A stretch of DNA of 64,000 nt. Source: Patiria pectinifera. Lineage: Eukaryota; Echinodermata; Asteroidea; Valvatida; Asterinidae. The stretch spans positions 2,056,465 through 2,120,464 of the forward strand of contig CM057149.1 in NCBI GenBank assembly GCA_029964075.1. The letters are read 5' to 3'. A program made the position numbers and the translations under genes. Below, one piece after another: positions 1 through 13,022 of this stretch. Positions within the stretch are counted from its first letter, which is position 1. Each line of letters starts with the position of its first letter. Below the pieces are notes generated by a model. The model saw only the letters and a program-made list of their open reading frames with translations, ran no database searches and had not been told where the DNA came from.

Positions 1-544
1 CCATCAATATCCGTTTGAGTGCGGAAGGCGCGTCATATTCATGAAAGCATAAATAGTCCGTGAAGAAAGCAACCAATGGCGTATTTATTTGCCGGGACCG
101 GCTCATTTAATTGGCTGAGACTGTTCATGGGACACCGTCCTCAAAGTTCGGCGGCGCCTTTAGCTGATGCCAAACTGATCCTTTGTATATAACGAGCAAC
201 AGATGTATTGTATCAATTTGAACAATGCGGCCATCAATCATTCTGCTGGGAAGGTTTTTAAAGATTTTATTTGGGCATTTTTTCAAAGACCATAAAAACT
301 TCAAACAGAAAATGAGGTAAACTGAAATTTCACACGGGCCCCTTTTGTGAATATGCACATGAAAAAATAACGAGTCGGGTAGGGATATTCCAAGTCCCAA
401 AATAATTCATTAAATGCAGGGCCCTCCACGTGTTTATTTCGGGGCAAGACTTTATTCTTCATTTAAACCCCCCATCGCCCCCCCCCCCCAAAAAAAACCC
501 CCACCCCACCCCACTATGCCTACATTATTCCGTGAAGGCTAGAT

Positions 545-1560
545 GTTACTCTAGAATGTATTTTGACGTTCAATATAAAAGTCCAAGGGCTGTTGATAAT
601 TTTGATCTTATTCCTTTAAAATAAAAAAAAACATAAGCATAATTCGTATTTACGTTTCCCCAGGAGAAGGAACATTTTTGCAAGTTTATTCACAGAGCTT
701 GATCTCTCTTGTCTGTGTATGTATTTTCCGTGTTCAAGCGTTCATTTTGAGATGGCACTACTCGTACTTGGAGTGATACGATCCAGCGTGTTTCCCCAAA
801 ATTGTCCACAGTAAAAACGAGGTCTGTCGCCCGCTGGCCACACATGCATTCACTCATGAATTACTGAGTTTTGGCCAGCTTCCAGTCTTGACTAGCGTTA
901 ACTTTTTGTGGCATTTTTTGTATAGCTTTCGTAGTGCAATGGAAAAAGTTCAGTCTAAAACTCCGCATATAATTGAATACCCCATTCAATCAGCATTAAA
1001 AAAAATGGCAAAAAAAATATTCCGACCGACCGACCCTATTTTGGAAAAGCATGTAATCAGAAGCAGAAGTATTTTTGGCCTAAATGGGAATGACGATTTT
1101 CTTCGTTTATTAAAAAAGAACATTACAACAACAACAGCGCACGGCCTATTATTTTGTTTTAATGATACTCTAGAATGTACTTTAGAATATATTTGATTGT
1201 TCGATTAAAAGACCAAGGGCTGTTGGTAATCTTGACCCTTATTCCTTTAAAAATAAGAAAAACTTGAGAACAATTCATATTAAATAAAATCACGAATTCG
1301 CAGGATTTAACGAGGAGTTCAGAATTTAATGGGCTGGGATGTAGGGAATTGTTTTGTTTCAAAAATCGAGAGGACCAGACAAATTTGTCTAGAATATATA
1401 TTAAAAATATTCTTTGACGTTCAGTTAATGGTCCAAGGGATGCTGGTTACCTTGATATTATTTGTTAAGAAACTAAGCATAGTTCGTATTAAATGTTTCC
1501 CAGAAATCCACAGGATATTTAACGGAGAGTTCGTGTAGGTGTTTGTCGTTGTTTTACTTT
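545..1560 (+). repeat. Three degenerate direct copies of a ~200-bp repeat
   Basis: The stretch with TCCAAGGGCTGTTGATAAT and CTTATTCCTTTAAAA recurs at about 552-655, 1167-1300 and 1385-1500. A downstream part (ATTTAACG...GAGTTC) recurs at about 1305 and 1512. The Harbinger-like fragment lies between copies 1 and 2. Confidence 0.6.
662..1080 (-). mobile_element. Truncated Harbinger-like nonautonomous element (copy 1)
   Basis: Reverse-strand partial copy of the 1-kb elements at 17799 and 33564. It ends at 1080 with GGCC after the poly-A and AAGCAGAAGTATT terminus and shows the same CCGACCGACCCTATTTT motif. Similarity stops near 662, so the far end is missing. No coding capacity. Confidence 0.7.
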
Positions 1561-3067
1561 AAAAAACGACCAAGCACATTTTTATACATGTTCCCCAATT
1601 ACAGCCGGGGAATAAAATAGTGTCCTATATATTCTTGTCGGGAAAGCCATTTCGAGACGATGATTGACAGGCGAACTTCAAAACTTATACATTGTATATA
1701 TCTTTGATGATAAGCGGCCTTGGAGGTACTTGCACCATACATCGGTCAGCACGCCTTCTTGTAGCTGGAAAGATCGTGGTCAAAAGTTGATACACGATAG
1801 CAGATAATTGACCCAAGGATTTTACGACTGCATTATCTAACCACAAGTGCGTGTACTGGAACAATAAAACGATGTGTAGGCTGCTGCAGGAGGGAACGTT
1901 GTTTATAGAATCCATGAACGAAGGCAGGAAGTTTACAACCTTAGCCTGACCGCAGACTGTTTACCAATCGGATAAGCATGCCGTTTTGCGGTCTTTCGTC
2001 CAAACGCAACGAGATTATCGGGAGGATTATAGGTAACCATTGGTTACCGTTAACCGGTGGTAGGTTTACAATGATCGGCACTGTAGCACTAGGTGTTGGC
2101 TCCACATATTTCTCAGTTTTTGCCATCCATCACAGCTTTGAAGGCTTGCCTACTACCTACTTCGCTTGGTGCTGTAGGATCTTTGCCTACTACAATAGTG
2201 ACACTGACTTTCCGGTAAGCGGATGCAGGCCGAATAACCTGGGTCAGTGAGAGAGCCCTATTCCAATGAATAGTTGATGCGTACAGCATGTTGAACATCC
2301 AATACCCATACAGTAGACACAATACAAGACTCAATACATCTGGCCCCAATAATCTAATTAGACAATGTCCGGTAGCTTCAGGTGGACTGACAGCTCACAG
2401 CCTACATGCAAGCAGTTACTTTCTTTAAAAACCTCCATTCATAAACTTTGGCTTGATACACCTTTGCCAGGTCTTAAACCACTACCCTATATCTGCTACA
2501 AGCCAGAGTATGTATATTCACAACAGGTGGACCATAGAAGGTGAATCAATACAAAGCTTCCCTTAAGCCTGGCTTTAATCAGAAGGATGCTAACTCAATC
2601 AGGAAATCCCTGTCCACTTCACCTCAGGTAGACTACTGGTAATACACCAGACAGCATGGGAAGGGAGTCTACTCAGTGACTATTGTATAGCTTGTTGGAG
2701 GTCAGTGTTCATACAATGAGACTATGTATCCATCAGCAGTACCTACACATACATCATACTTGTAGGTGGATGCTGGCTATTTACAAAACCTACTCACACA
2801 CTGCTGACAGGAGCATACTCCTGAATCTTTGTGAGGCAAGATTATAGGTTAAGATCATTACATAGGTACCAACTAATCTATTGCGAAGAAAATCACTAAT
2901 AGATAGCATCCCAGGGCATGACGATAACAATCATTTTTTAAATCGGCCCCTCTGTGCCGTATATCTATCGTATCTATCATAATGAATATGCCACACACAC
3001 AAAAAATCCGATCATAAGTTGGTTTTAATTTTATCTATGTATAAATTCATCCATACTCTTGTCTAAC

Positions 3068-3216
3068 CTCCTTGACAATAAGCTGTAAGTGCAACAACCC
3101 ATTTATGTCTGGCAATATGTCTCGTAAGTGGGTGTGTGAGGAAGGACACACAGACAAAACAAGACAAACCTGCATCTTGACACAGCCAAGCCGCAAGATT
3201 CTTAGAAAGTCTCGTC
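3068..3216 (-). CDS. LEMD3: MAN1/LEMD3 exon 11, tentative (start of RRM-like domain)
   Basis: The acceptor (gattttaattcag) fits the phase of exon 10, and the frame stays open to a possible donor GGAG|GTTAGA at 3067. It encodes RDFLRILRLGCVKMQ, a Cys/Ser-rich middle, then PDINGLLHLQLIVKE. The C(V/L)K(M/I) and (N/D)G(L/I)(L/V)H(L/I) pieces resemble the start and first strand of the MAN1 RRM. An alternative donor (CAG|GTTTGT) would end it at 3170. The middle is poorly conserved, and the rest of the RRM was not found. Confidence 0.45.
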
Positions 3217-3286
3217 CTGAATTAAAATCACCACTTTCCTTCATACCCAGCCAAAGTGAGAATGACCTCTGAGCTGTTTGACTTAC

Positions 3287-3326
3287 CCGTTCCTTGCCAT
3301 ACTTTCACTCTGTTAGGGTTCAACTC
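3287..3326 (-). CDS. LEMD3: MAN1/LEMD3 exon 10 (40-nt KVWQG exon)
   Basis: Acceptor gttgcacag, donor ACGG|GTAAGT. It joins exon 9 in phase 0 and encodes ELNPNRVKVWQGT. I recall a KVWQGQ motif at the same place in vertebrate MAN1, between the winged helix and the RRM-like domain. This is the main reason for MAN1 over LEMD2. Confidence 0.78.
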
Positions 3327-4035
3327 CTGTGCAACAAAATGAAATTGGAAAAAAAATGAATATATGCAACTATACCTATATGTTGAGATATTTGGAATCA
3401 GGGAGATGTAAATATTTCATATTTGGACTTGGCCTGTACCCACATAATTGTTACGACTATACTCAGTGCTGTCTGAGAGCTTGTGAGATATGAATTCACA
3501 AGCTTACTCAGGATGGACTTGAATCCACATTCTCAAGCTTGCTAGTGCAGACATAATACTGATGGACATGTTGTCAATCTCAATACATGCAGCACACGAT
3601 TTTCATAGTATGGAATTTTCATTGTGCTCTATCAGTCCATTAGTACATTGCAAGTTTTCTACATTCTACAGTTCAACTTTGGAATAGACTTCTAAGCATT
3701 TAATGCCGCACAAATACCTATCTCCACCAGAAATCCATCCTCTTTTGAAAATTACAATTCCACTAAAGCAGTGAACCATATAATCGGCACAACAGACATT
3801 ATAATGAACATTGTCTGACAATGCCATTGCTAACAATTGTGTTTGATTAAAAAACAAATTATACAAGTATTTTGCATTACCATGGCGTTTGCCATGAAGC
3901 ACTAGTATCCCACAGAATTCATGAGTGAAAAATGTAATTAATAACTTAATTCTTTGCACTACCACAGTGATGGAATATCTAACATATACATTTCAAGCCT
4001 ACTTTGTGTAAGACACAAGCCGTGAGTTGACTCAC

Positions 4036-4198
4036 CAATTCTGTCATGGGTGTGAATGATGAGATGACTGGTGAGGGTAACATCCATCTCCAGACAGGGA
4101 ACTCCTCACCAGATACTTGCTGTGTCTCCACACGCACTCTAGACTCATTGGTGTTGATGAAATGCACAGCACGCTCCCACAAATGTTGCCTCTCCTTT
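4036..4198 (-). CDS. LEMD3: MAN1/LEMD3 exon 9 (MSC winged-helix core)
   Basis: The acceptor is gacgtgaaacag and the donor is AATTG|GTGAGT. It encodes KERQHLWERAVHFI, NTNESRVRVETQQVSG and EEFPVWRWMLPSP. The LW..AV.F...NESR(V/I)R.E...V.GE(E/D)F.VWRW pattern is the most conserved part of the family. Intron 8, just upstream on this strand, is 6.8 kb. Confidence 0.95.
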
Positions 4199-4375
4199 CT
4201 GTTTCACGTCAAAGACAAAATTAAAGGGAATATACATCATTTGCTTTTACTGTAATTTTCAGAAATGGATGGAATTGGGGGGTTGGAAATATATAGCAAA
4301 TATAGTTACACTGACTTTTTTAAGGTTTTGGGTTCGAAAATGCTATAAAAACCAAGAAAAACAATCATTTTCCTG

Positions 4376-4458
4376 TAGTCTGGTTCCCTGACTCCATATA
4401 AGAAGAAACAGATCAGTTTACATACATTGGGGAATTGTAAGGTCAGGGAACCAGTCTA
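4376..4458. mobile_element. Short hairpin element with TAGTCTGGTTCCC ends
   Basis: TAGTCTGGTTCCCTGAC at 4376 is matched by its near-perfect inverse at 4442-4458. A related pair occurs at 31871-31939 and one end at 63296, so this is a dispersed miniature inverted-repeat element. Confidence 0.55.
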
Positions 4459-4546
4459 GCTGGCTCGTACCCGTTCATAGGTTTGTAATCGATTGCAAAC
4501 AAGTGCGATGGTCAATTGGGGCCAGTATTTGAAAAAAAGCCAGTTT

Positions 4547-4580
4547 TTTCCAACGCTGATCGGCCGATCAGCGTTGGAAA
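4547..4580. repeat. Perfect 34-bp palindrome
   Basis: The half-site TTTCCAACGCTGATCGG is followed immediately by its exact reverse complement with no spacer, centred on CGGCCG. Confidence 0.9.
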
Positions 4581-7500
4581 TTGATACAAAAATATTACTT
4601 TTCTTGAAAATGACAGTATACCAGGTGCCATGATTTTACAGGATGCTTTACACTGTCATTCACTAACAGTCCAGCAAGGTATTTCAAAATAATTTGGTAG
4701 TTTTATTTTTTGATGTTTGCAAATGTTGTATTTTCCCTTTAAGTGCATTCTTCATGTAAATTAATAACCTCTGCTTTTCGTATCTGTAACCAAAACTTAA
4801 TAATTGATTACTTTTACTGTGTCACCAGAAATACATTTTTCGCCTTGCAAATAAGCCAGGTCCAACCACTGCAAGTAGTACATTGACAATCCAAAGCTCT
4901 TGACACCTTTCAATATGAAGCTATAATGTATGCGTGGTCTCCCGTCTTTAACAAATTTATAAAGCGCAGACAATCATACAAAAATCCACCTCAAGGTGCT
5001 TAAACAAAGAGAAAACATACACAGCATATTATTTAAGTTAAAAAAGAAAGAAAGTTGCAGACCTTTGTATACAAATGCCTTCTTAATGTGTCCACCACTG
5101 TAAACTGTGTACTGAATGTTGCAGGCCTTTTGTACATGTGCAGTCAATCATGATTGAACTCATACCCAAGTCTGACTTGTGTCCTTTTGGGGGTAAATCA
5201 GAGACTCTATGACTTGAACATTTGATTGAATTGTTACAAGTAAAAGAAATAATAATAATTTGTTTCATACTTGACAGCACTGATTCATGGCTTGGCTCAT
5301 ACTCATAATGTGTGCTTAACTTGCAACTTGGATTCAGACCCAACTGTAATAGGGACACTGACTCTAAATCAAACCTCAATTTTTTTGAGAATTCAAATGC
5401 AAGTTTAGCTGTCTAATGCATATGAGATTTTGAAACTTACAATTTTGAAACTAAATTTCAAAATTCATGTTTATGTAATAATGCATATTACGTTTAACTT
5501 CAATTTGGGTTAAGAATTTTGGAAAACATTTCAAGTTACGCTGCTTACTATTCATTTCATTCCATTGGATTCTTTGGCCCATCATTCTAAATGCTTGTAC
5601 TATTAATTTTTTTTTTTTTAATAGTTCCAAGTATTTAACTCAATCATATATCGTAAAAGTTAACAAGAACTGTGCACCCTCCACATGTCTTATCTCATTT
5701 CCTTTCCCTGTTGAAATGTGGAAACGAATTAAACTAATTTGTTTTTAGATTTCTGGCGTCAACATGTAATTGGTTTTTAGACAAAGTATTAGATGACACA
5801 TAGGCCAGACTTCCTCTAGGGACCTCTTCAAAGTAAGAACCTTCCTCGAAATATTTATCTCAGAAGGAGCGTTAAGATAAAGGCAGTACTAACAGCCAAA
5901 CATTTGGCTTGTTGGTTTTGAACCCTTTCCTCCTCCACTTTCCTAACCCAATCATGTACATGCTGGCAGTTCATCAATCACCCATGAACACCCAACTCCT
6001 TATCTTCAATACCCTACCTCCTCCCCACAGACACACACCATGGTTTCAAGCCACAGGGATTGGCAGGGTTTTTGCCTGTATTTGATTGGACATCCTCTTT
6101 CATTTGTCTTTACTACATACATTGTATAACATTTGTGACCCATTTTAGAAGTCCTGTTGTTTGATTTACTGCAAACATGGATGACCTGTTTACAATGCCT
6201 GAATTAAACCTTACTTTCAATATTTGGATATTTCTCATTGATGTGCATGTTCACACATACTGTACTTGTCCTGTAGTTGTGCAAACTATTAACCAGATGT
6301 GCGATATTACAACTGCTTCCTATTACATGTACACGTAGTGGTGGGATTTAAATTCAGCTTTTGGGTTTGAATTCCACTATTTGGTTTCCATAAATGGAAC
6401 CCTGATATTCAAAACCGGTCTTTTTTAAACCTCCTTTTTTCAAACATTTCTGCATGCATGCTACATGTGCTTTCACCACTGTGAAGAGAACTAGCTGATA
6501 ATGCTCGAAACACAAAGGAAGTTTCCTTACAAATATAGCGATTGTAAGTACTAAGCAAATGAACAAATATGGACAGCAAGAGCTTACACCATGAAACGTG
6601 TTAACATACTTTTAACCCGACGATAAAAAGTGTAGGGTCAGGCTGTAAAAGGAGGGTCGGTTGGCAAAACTGATTTTTTTCCCCTGCTTTATTAGAGGAC
6701 CAAAGACACTGTGGGACAGTCTTAAGTCCCTACAACTTCAAATTTTCCTGAATAGAAAACTTCCCCCCAACTGTAGTCTCTGCTGATATACACACACCCA
6801 CACATGTTTGTTTTACATACAGTACCTAGTGTGGACATTCCTTTGTTTTCGTGTAGTTAAGAACAACCAGTGAAAAAAAAATAATAATTTTTCTCAAACT
6901 GTGAAAACTCATTCAACCCATTTCCCCCCCCCCCTATGATTCCCTTTTGTGTTTCTCTTCATTTTGCCACCAATAAACCTAACCCAAAATGCCTCTAAAT
7001 CTGCTTTCCCGAGAGGAAGAAACATTGTGTGGACGTGGGCAAGTCCACACAATGTCGCTACTACCTGGTTTATGTGGCCATCTTTTGTTCGGAAGTCCAC
7101 ACAGTGAATGTAATGCTTGTACACAATCTTGTTTCGTAGTTGTGGGGACCACACACTTAGAGCAATATTTATTATGCGGACCGCAGACTCTATGGGGACA
7201 GCAGAAAGTCCCCATAACTCGGTCCTAATGCCGACCAGGGCAGCAAAACAAATGTCAAGTGCACACAAATGACTTAATCTTATGACCAGGCAATGTAAAT
7301 GTACATGTATCCACCAATAATACCACCCGATTTGGTACCTAAAATGCATTACTTATATGAAACATTTTATCAACGTTTTCTGTAATCTTTGGAAACTTTC
7401 TCTTCACTCAGTTCCACTATTAAAACAAAATCCCTTCTTGCAAGAAAGCAACGACAACATACAATGTATGATAGAAACATTCAACAGTTTGAGACTTTGT

Positions 7501-10500
7501 TTAGACAAGGCTCAGTCATGTACGCTTGCACTGAATCCACCTGTCACGATCAATTTCTCTGGTGCCTATGGCAGCTCCCTCTCCAAGATTACCAGGCTGG
7601 CTTCCCTTTACACCCCACTCTATACTAAAACTGATCAGGTGGCAGAGAAGAGAAATAGGCACAAGATAGAGAACATGCCGTAGGACTTGATGAAAGGCAA
7701 AGGAGCGGATACTTACAGTGATTAGTCTTCTAGGCTTACAACACAGGAAACTGATGGTTTATCCATGACATTAAAGTTTAGCAAAGGCAAAGAGTAGGAC
7801 CCTTTTGAGTACATGTGCATGTACCCGTTGTCTGTAAACCATCTGTTGTGACAGTTGTTTTTACATGAGAATTTGGAAGTTGCAAATGACAGATCTCAAT
7901 GTACTTTTTAGGACAATGTGACTTGATAATCTCTCACGCGTGCAGTCTGTATATATATTCAATAAGCTAAATACATTTGTGCGTGGGAACCTACACTATT
8001 AAAATGGTTGAATAATTTCCACATTATTGAAATAAATGTGTATCCCTACAATCCCACGGACTCTATGCAGAAACTGTACATGGCACCGTGTGGCCACGGA
8101 GGTTACATGTACTAGTTTGGCCCACTTATGAGAGCACATCAAGTGCTTCACGTATAGGTGTACTGGTTCACATGATCGGTTCTAAGGAGTGCATGACACA
8201 AATTAAAATATGCATTAACCCATATGAATAAACATGGCAACAAGTATTTGGAGATGTATTAAGACCAAGAAGGGACAGGTTTGACACTGGTACCTCAGGT
8301 AAAATCAATGGGCCCATATTGAGAGATGGAAATGTATTGTCTCTAGAGCAAGACAGGGACAGTAAAATCCCAAGATTAATCTACTGGAACATCTCATCAG
8401 CTGCCAGATCAGGACCGAGACTAAGAACTGATGACTGGTCACACACCAGAATAGCACAAACGTCTAGAATTGATTGAACTTGGACTGAAGTGCTTTGTCA
8501 TTCTGTAGCCTATCTGTATGGTGTTTTTCTCCTATGGGACCACTGGTTTTGTTTAAGGATCAAGCGAATCCTTCAAGTTGATTGAGATTGTCTGCTGTCA
8601 GACTGGTGCATTGGTTAGTGACAGGTGCTGTCATGTCAGATTAGTGAGCTAGTCCTGACATCCTGTCTGACAATCTACACACGGCAGATACCCTAGGCAA
8701 GGGATTCCCCGACATCAAACGCAATTTCTTAGACATGCATCATATTTGCTCTAGTCAACAATATCTGAAAGACAAATCTTTCTTTGAGGACCAAAAACTT
8801 GATATTTGAAAGGGTTTTTAGGTGGTCATTACAAATCAGAAGGCATTTGTTTCCTTAGCAGAATACTTGCTACATGTACGTCAGTTAATAATGTTGACAC
8901 AAGGAACATACATCTGTACATGCACTACATTTAAATTTATTTAATGTGCAAAAAGCATGACTTTATACATGTAACTGATGTAGATTCCTACTTAACATTC
9001 TTATTAATTGAACAGTTGAACCATTTTGGTTTCAAATGCTTTTGACCATGTTATGACGGCATTACAAAGTGACGCATAAATCTCACTGGACTTTGTCACT
9101 GTCTTGTCTTCAATAAAAACTGCTAGATGTACTACCGGTAGTACATCCAGAAAAACGTATGCTTTGTCATAAATGTCAAGGCTAAATTATATCCAACAAT
9201 ATCACGCAGACATCAGACATAATAAAGACGTGGGAGTTGATTGCTTTTATATGAGTAAGCCAGCCTATGAATATACTGCTGTACTTTCTGTAATCTAAAA
9301 CAAAATCATGAATAAAAAAAAAAAATCTGATGCTTTAAAAACTGAAAAGACTTTGTCTTTGCACCCTGCTGTAGCAACCTTGTTTTAAGATTGCATGTTG
9401 CACAAATCAGATTTTCCCATCAGGAAAAGGGACACAGCTCTATTCTTCACTGCATTTACATCAAGTGTAAATGAAGTGGTTTAAAGTGTTAATGTAATGT
9501 TACGCCATATGAAAAATAACATGGGTGGTTTTAAAGCATTGTTTTAAACACTGGCTGAGAAGCGTTTCAACAGGCCAGTAATAATGTTGGCCCCTGAATC
9601 AGGACAACATATTTCTGCTTTCGTCTTTGTATTTAATAACGAAGGAGCATAATTCATTCTTCAATTTTGTGATCTTGGAGTTTAAGAAACATTTGTTTTT
9701 GATAAAGCAATTTGTTTTATTACATTTTTATTTAATTTGTTTTTATTAAATGTAGAAACAAAACATAGCTTACATACGAGTCCAATGCTTAAAATTTACA
9801 ATAAAAATATTGACTGCTCCCTCTCTCACATCACATGTGTGCATGTACATCGGACAGCATGCTGCAGCTACGTCTACACGTATTCCAGGTATATATAACC
9901 AACATACAGATCCTTGTCATTTGATTGGTGCAACTCACATCACGTGATAATATTCCCCCACTTCACTCTGAGCCACTCAATATTTGTATTATATTGTACA
10001 TGCACTACAGGAAATCACAAATACAAACACACATACACAGGCTTATTATTACCAGCCTAAACACTGCGTTGCTCCGGCCTAGTGAAAACCGTGCAGAATA
10101 TGCCATCAGCCTGGGGGTTTGGTCAGTATCAAATCAGGGCATGAATGATTATAGTGCGCATGCACAAGGTATACTGCCCCTAGAGTAGTAACAAGCGTTT
10201 TGATGGACATTTTGAAAAAAAGGTAATAACACCCAACAAGCTGCCACTGCTGCAATGCTATCACATATTTTCCAACTCTGGAGGTGTATACCTTGCCAAA
10301 AATCGCTATGACGATTATTTTCCTCATTTAATACTGGTGGCAAACATTTTGGACTGAGGCTGATGGTCTAGAACAACCTTGCTCCAAAACTCCAGTGTAT
10401 TACTGAACTGTACTTACCATGCACAGTTGGTACGAGTAGGCCCTATGTATGAACATGTGACACTTTTCTACGATTCTGTACTTAGGTTACACACAAAAGG

Positions 10501-11005
10501 ACTATGCACTGGATGGTTTGCTAAACTTATAAGTTATAGCATCAAGATAAAAAAGTAAAAAATTGGCTGGTTCTGTTTAATATTTTTACCCAAAAATAAA
10601 ATAAAAATAAGAAAGTAAGATGTTTCTTTCAGGGTGTCATTTTGTCTTTGTGGTGGGAAACAGCAATCACATGACCACATCATAGAAATGTCCCGCATAT
10701 GGACAGCAATACAACGTAAAATAGTCTAACAATATTGTCAAGTTTTGCAGTTTTTGACCAAAATCGTATTGATGAAAGGGAAGTCATGATAGGGGCCTGG
10801 TCAATATAAAAGACCAGGCCACTAACAGGTTTTGAACCAGACGTTTAAAACTGATCTACCGCACTATTATTTCCTTTTTTTCTGTTAGTTCATTATCCCA
10901 TGTCCTACTTTTGTCTTTCCAGTTTGTGCATAACATGGATGATATTTGACCCATATTTGCTATTTAATCGTTTAGCAGTCAAGAACGTTGAACCTTTGAA
11001 TGTAC

Positions 11006-11108
11006 CTGTGCTTGAGTGGTATCAGGGTGTCTCTGACGTGTGGTATGGCAAGGTATGGTGACAAGCTCTTGTCTTTACTGCAGGCCTTGTGGTGACTTGC
11101 CAGCATCT
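11006..11108 (-). CDS. LEMD3: MAN1/LEMD3 exon 8 (MSC winged helix)
   Basis: Acceptor tattttggcag, donor ACAG|GTACAT. It encodes EMLASHHKACSKDKSLSPYL and AIPHVRDTLIPLKHR. The HVRD(T/S)LIP motif is a hallmark of the MSC winged-helix domain of MAN1/LEMD2/Src1 proteins. The exon ends in phase 2 inside an Arg codon. Confidence 0.93.
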
Positions 11109-12099
11109 CTGCCAAAATATCAGCATCAATAGAAAACACTACATTTTTTTCCGAACTTTCAAAATCACATTATTATACAATTGACATTTACACGTAAACT
11201 ATACCAAAATATTTAATTTATTCAAGCTATATGGAACCTTTAAGAATATTTGATAGTCAGAGAACTTTTGTACAGATACTATCTATCAGATGTGGATGTG
11301 TTTGGAAAGAAAACATCAATTGGTCCAACAATATGGGCCATATGCCAGGCTGCAGTGCTATTGAAAGTGAAAGTGACAAAGAGGCTGCTTAAGAATTTAA
11401 AATGTGGAACCAAAGAAATCTATATTTTCTTCTATTATCATCATCATGCACTGAATGGTGGGATATTTGGGCCTGAATTGTGAACTGTTTTCTTCTTGTA
11501 CTTTTCACCCATGATAAACAGCATGAGGACCAGCCCAATAGGAAGGGGCTGTCTAGGCTGGGCTTCCACAACATTTCTGTACAGGAAGTGCTTAAGGGAG
11601 GTCTTTGTGGTCTGACCAAATAGGGCAGACACTTCTCAATTAACAACACATACATGTATTGTGCAGTACACGTACCATGTTCAACACAGGTGCCATACAA
11701 TTTGTAAAATACACATGTACTTTTTATGCAAAAATTTACGAAACCATGGAAGAAAAAATAAAAAATAAATCTAACTTCAGGAAAAAACCCAAAATTGTTA
11801 ATATTCTTCTAGTAAAGAACACACGAAAGTATGTTATTTTTTGATGGAAGTGTGGAATGCAAATTGGAAAACAAAAAAAGGAAAGGCAACAAATGTACAC
11901 GTATAAATGGTGAATTGGGTTAGATACAATGTAAATGCAACATAAAAGAAGTTAAATAAATAAAGGTAAAACACTGGACAACCAACCCTTCACCGGACAT
12001 CAGAATATATACGCAGCACATCATGCTAATTGTTCATCCCTTCCTCTACCCTTCAAGAAACAGAAGGCAATAGTGGATATGTGCAAGGCAAGTACTAAC
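11109..12099 (-). other. Intron 7 of the MAN1-like gene
   Basis: AT-rich intron between the winged-helix exon and the membrane-segment exon. I see no conserved coding sequence. Open frames on both strands at 11250-11844 lack splice or family support. Confidence 0.6.
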
Positions 12100-12201
12100 C
12101 TGTGATGGCATCTACTAGCTGATGAACCTGCCTCTTGTCCTCCTTCTCTCGTCTGATTCTATACATAATGTACTTGTACAACAACAACAGACACAGCACC
12201 A
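12100..12201 (-). CDS. LEMD3: MAN1/LEMD3 exon 7 (end of membrane segment 2, basic linker)
   Basis: Acceptor tatgtgtacag, donor ACAG|GTTAGT. The split Val codon leads into VLCLLLLYKYIMYRIRR, completing membrane segment 2, then EKEDKRQVHQLVDAIT. The charged stretch after the helix and the (V)xxxVxxI helix correspond to the nucleoplasmic start of the MSC winged-helix region. Confidence 0.9.
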
Positions 12202-12339
12202 CTGTACACATAAACACAACAAAACAACAATTCAGATCAATTCAGTATTTATAAAATCTGTCTGTTTTTTTTATAGCAACTTGACTGAACTAAGAACAGA
12301 GTATTGATGGATCGTCAGGTGCAGTGTTGTAACCAAGCC

Positions 12340-12790
12340 ATATCTTTTACAAGTCAAGTCAAGTCACAAGTCAAAGTTTCACCAGCCAAGTCCCAAAATC
12401 TTTCATCAATTTCATCAAAATCTTTCATCAATTTTCAAGTTCATCTGAACATACCGGTATTACATGTATGTTATAATTCACATGACACATGTATTCTGTA
12501 TTAAGTCGACAGCAGTAGCGACAGGAACCAGTCTACGTGTAGGTGTGCGCAATGGGGTTTATTAAGCGTGCATCATGTAGGGAGAATTTAAAAATAAATT
12601 CAAGTCAAGTTGCAAGTGATTTTTTTTTTCAAATCAGGTCAAGTCACAACTAATGTTTTTAAATCTGAGTCAGAGTCCAACTCAGCCACTCGAATCAACA
12701 ACTCTGGTCAGATGAGGCCCCACAGAGTCCTAGAAAATGGGACTCGAGTAAGACTTGAGTATGAGTCTGAGTCATGAGTCATGAGTCATA
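12340..12790. repeat. CAAGTC/TGAGTC degenerate simple repeat in intron 6
   Basis: Short CAAGT and CAAGTCA units (12345-12380, 12600-12650) pass into TGAGTC/GAGTCATGAGTCAT units (12660-12790), so that much of intron 6 is a degenerate pentamer/hexamer tract just below exon 6. Confidence 0.65.
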
Positions 12791-12840
12791 CAACTCTGAC
12801 AAAAGGCAACCACTATCTTTTTTTCTGGGATCTTTCTTAC

Positions 12841-13022
12841 CAATACAAAACAGAAACAGTCTGAAGAGAACCAAGACGGCTGAGCGTTGGACCCTACACA
12901 GCCATGACATGTTGACATGTTCTGATTCTAACCATACAGTCTGCTTCTCCAACTCCACAGCATCTACAACCTGGTCAGCAGAATCTGCCACATGTAGTTC
13001 CTTACCACTCTCATCATATAGC
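12841..13022 (-). CDS. LEMD3: MAN1/LEMD3 exon 6 (lumenal end, start of membrane segment 2)
   Basis: Acceptor tttgatttgcag, donor ATTG|GTAAGA. It encodes LYDESGKELHVADSADQ, then VWLESEHVNMSWLCRVQR, then a hydrophobic run AVLVLFRLFLFCI. The (V/C)xLES.H...GxxCR(L/V).RA pattern before the second membrane helix is shared with LEMD2/MAN1. The phase matches both neighbours. Confidence 0.92.

Larger units (their letters stand above)
1..3067. other. Left edge: repeats, possible 3' part of MAN1-like gene
   Basis: No gene could be supported here. The first 1.6 kb holds a truncated Harbinger-like element and three degenerate direct copies of a roughly 200-bp repeat. From 1.6 to 3.0 kb I see only non-repetitive AT-rich sequence with a small palindrome (2032-2048). 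Remaining RRM exons of the MAN1-like gene would be expected here or further left, but I could not identify them. Confidence 0.5.
4199..11005 (-). other. Intron 8 of the MAN1-like gene (6.8 kb)
   Basis: AT-rich intron with no exon I could support on either strand. It holds a TAGTCTGGTTCCC hairpin element (4376-4458), a perfect 34-bp palindrome (4547-4580), a hairpin-bearing GTCCACACA-rich repeat (about 7010-7230) and a perfect 22-bp palindrome around 9128-9149. Confidence 0.6.

Noticed and set aside
2080..2250. Minus-strand peptide with QAFKAVMDGK that vaguely resembles the MAN1 RRM
   Set aside because: The frame stops directly after, no fitting splice sites were seen, and the DNA holds short repeats of GTAGGCAA; chance is likely.
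6909..7349. 146-codon minus-strand frame with overlapping frames on both strands
   Set aside because: It follows a hairpin repeat rich in GTCCACACA; several frames are open at once, as expected for repeat sequence rather than a gene.
12340..12790. Possible CRISPR-like or satellite array (CAAGTC units)
   Set aside because: Units are 5-6 bp and degenerate with no spacers; simple-sequence repeat in a eukaryotic intron.
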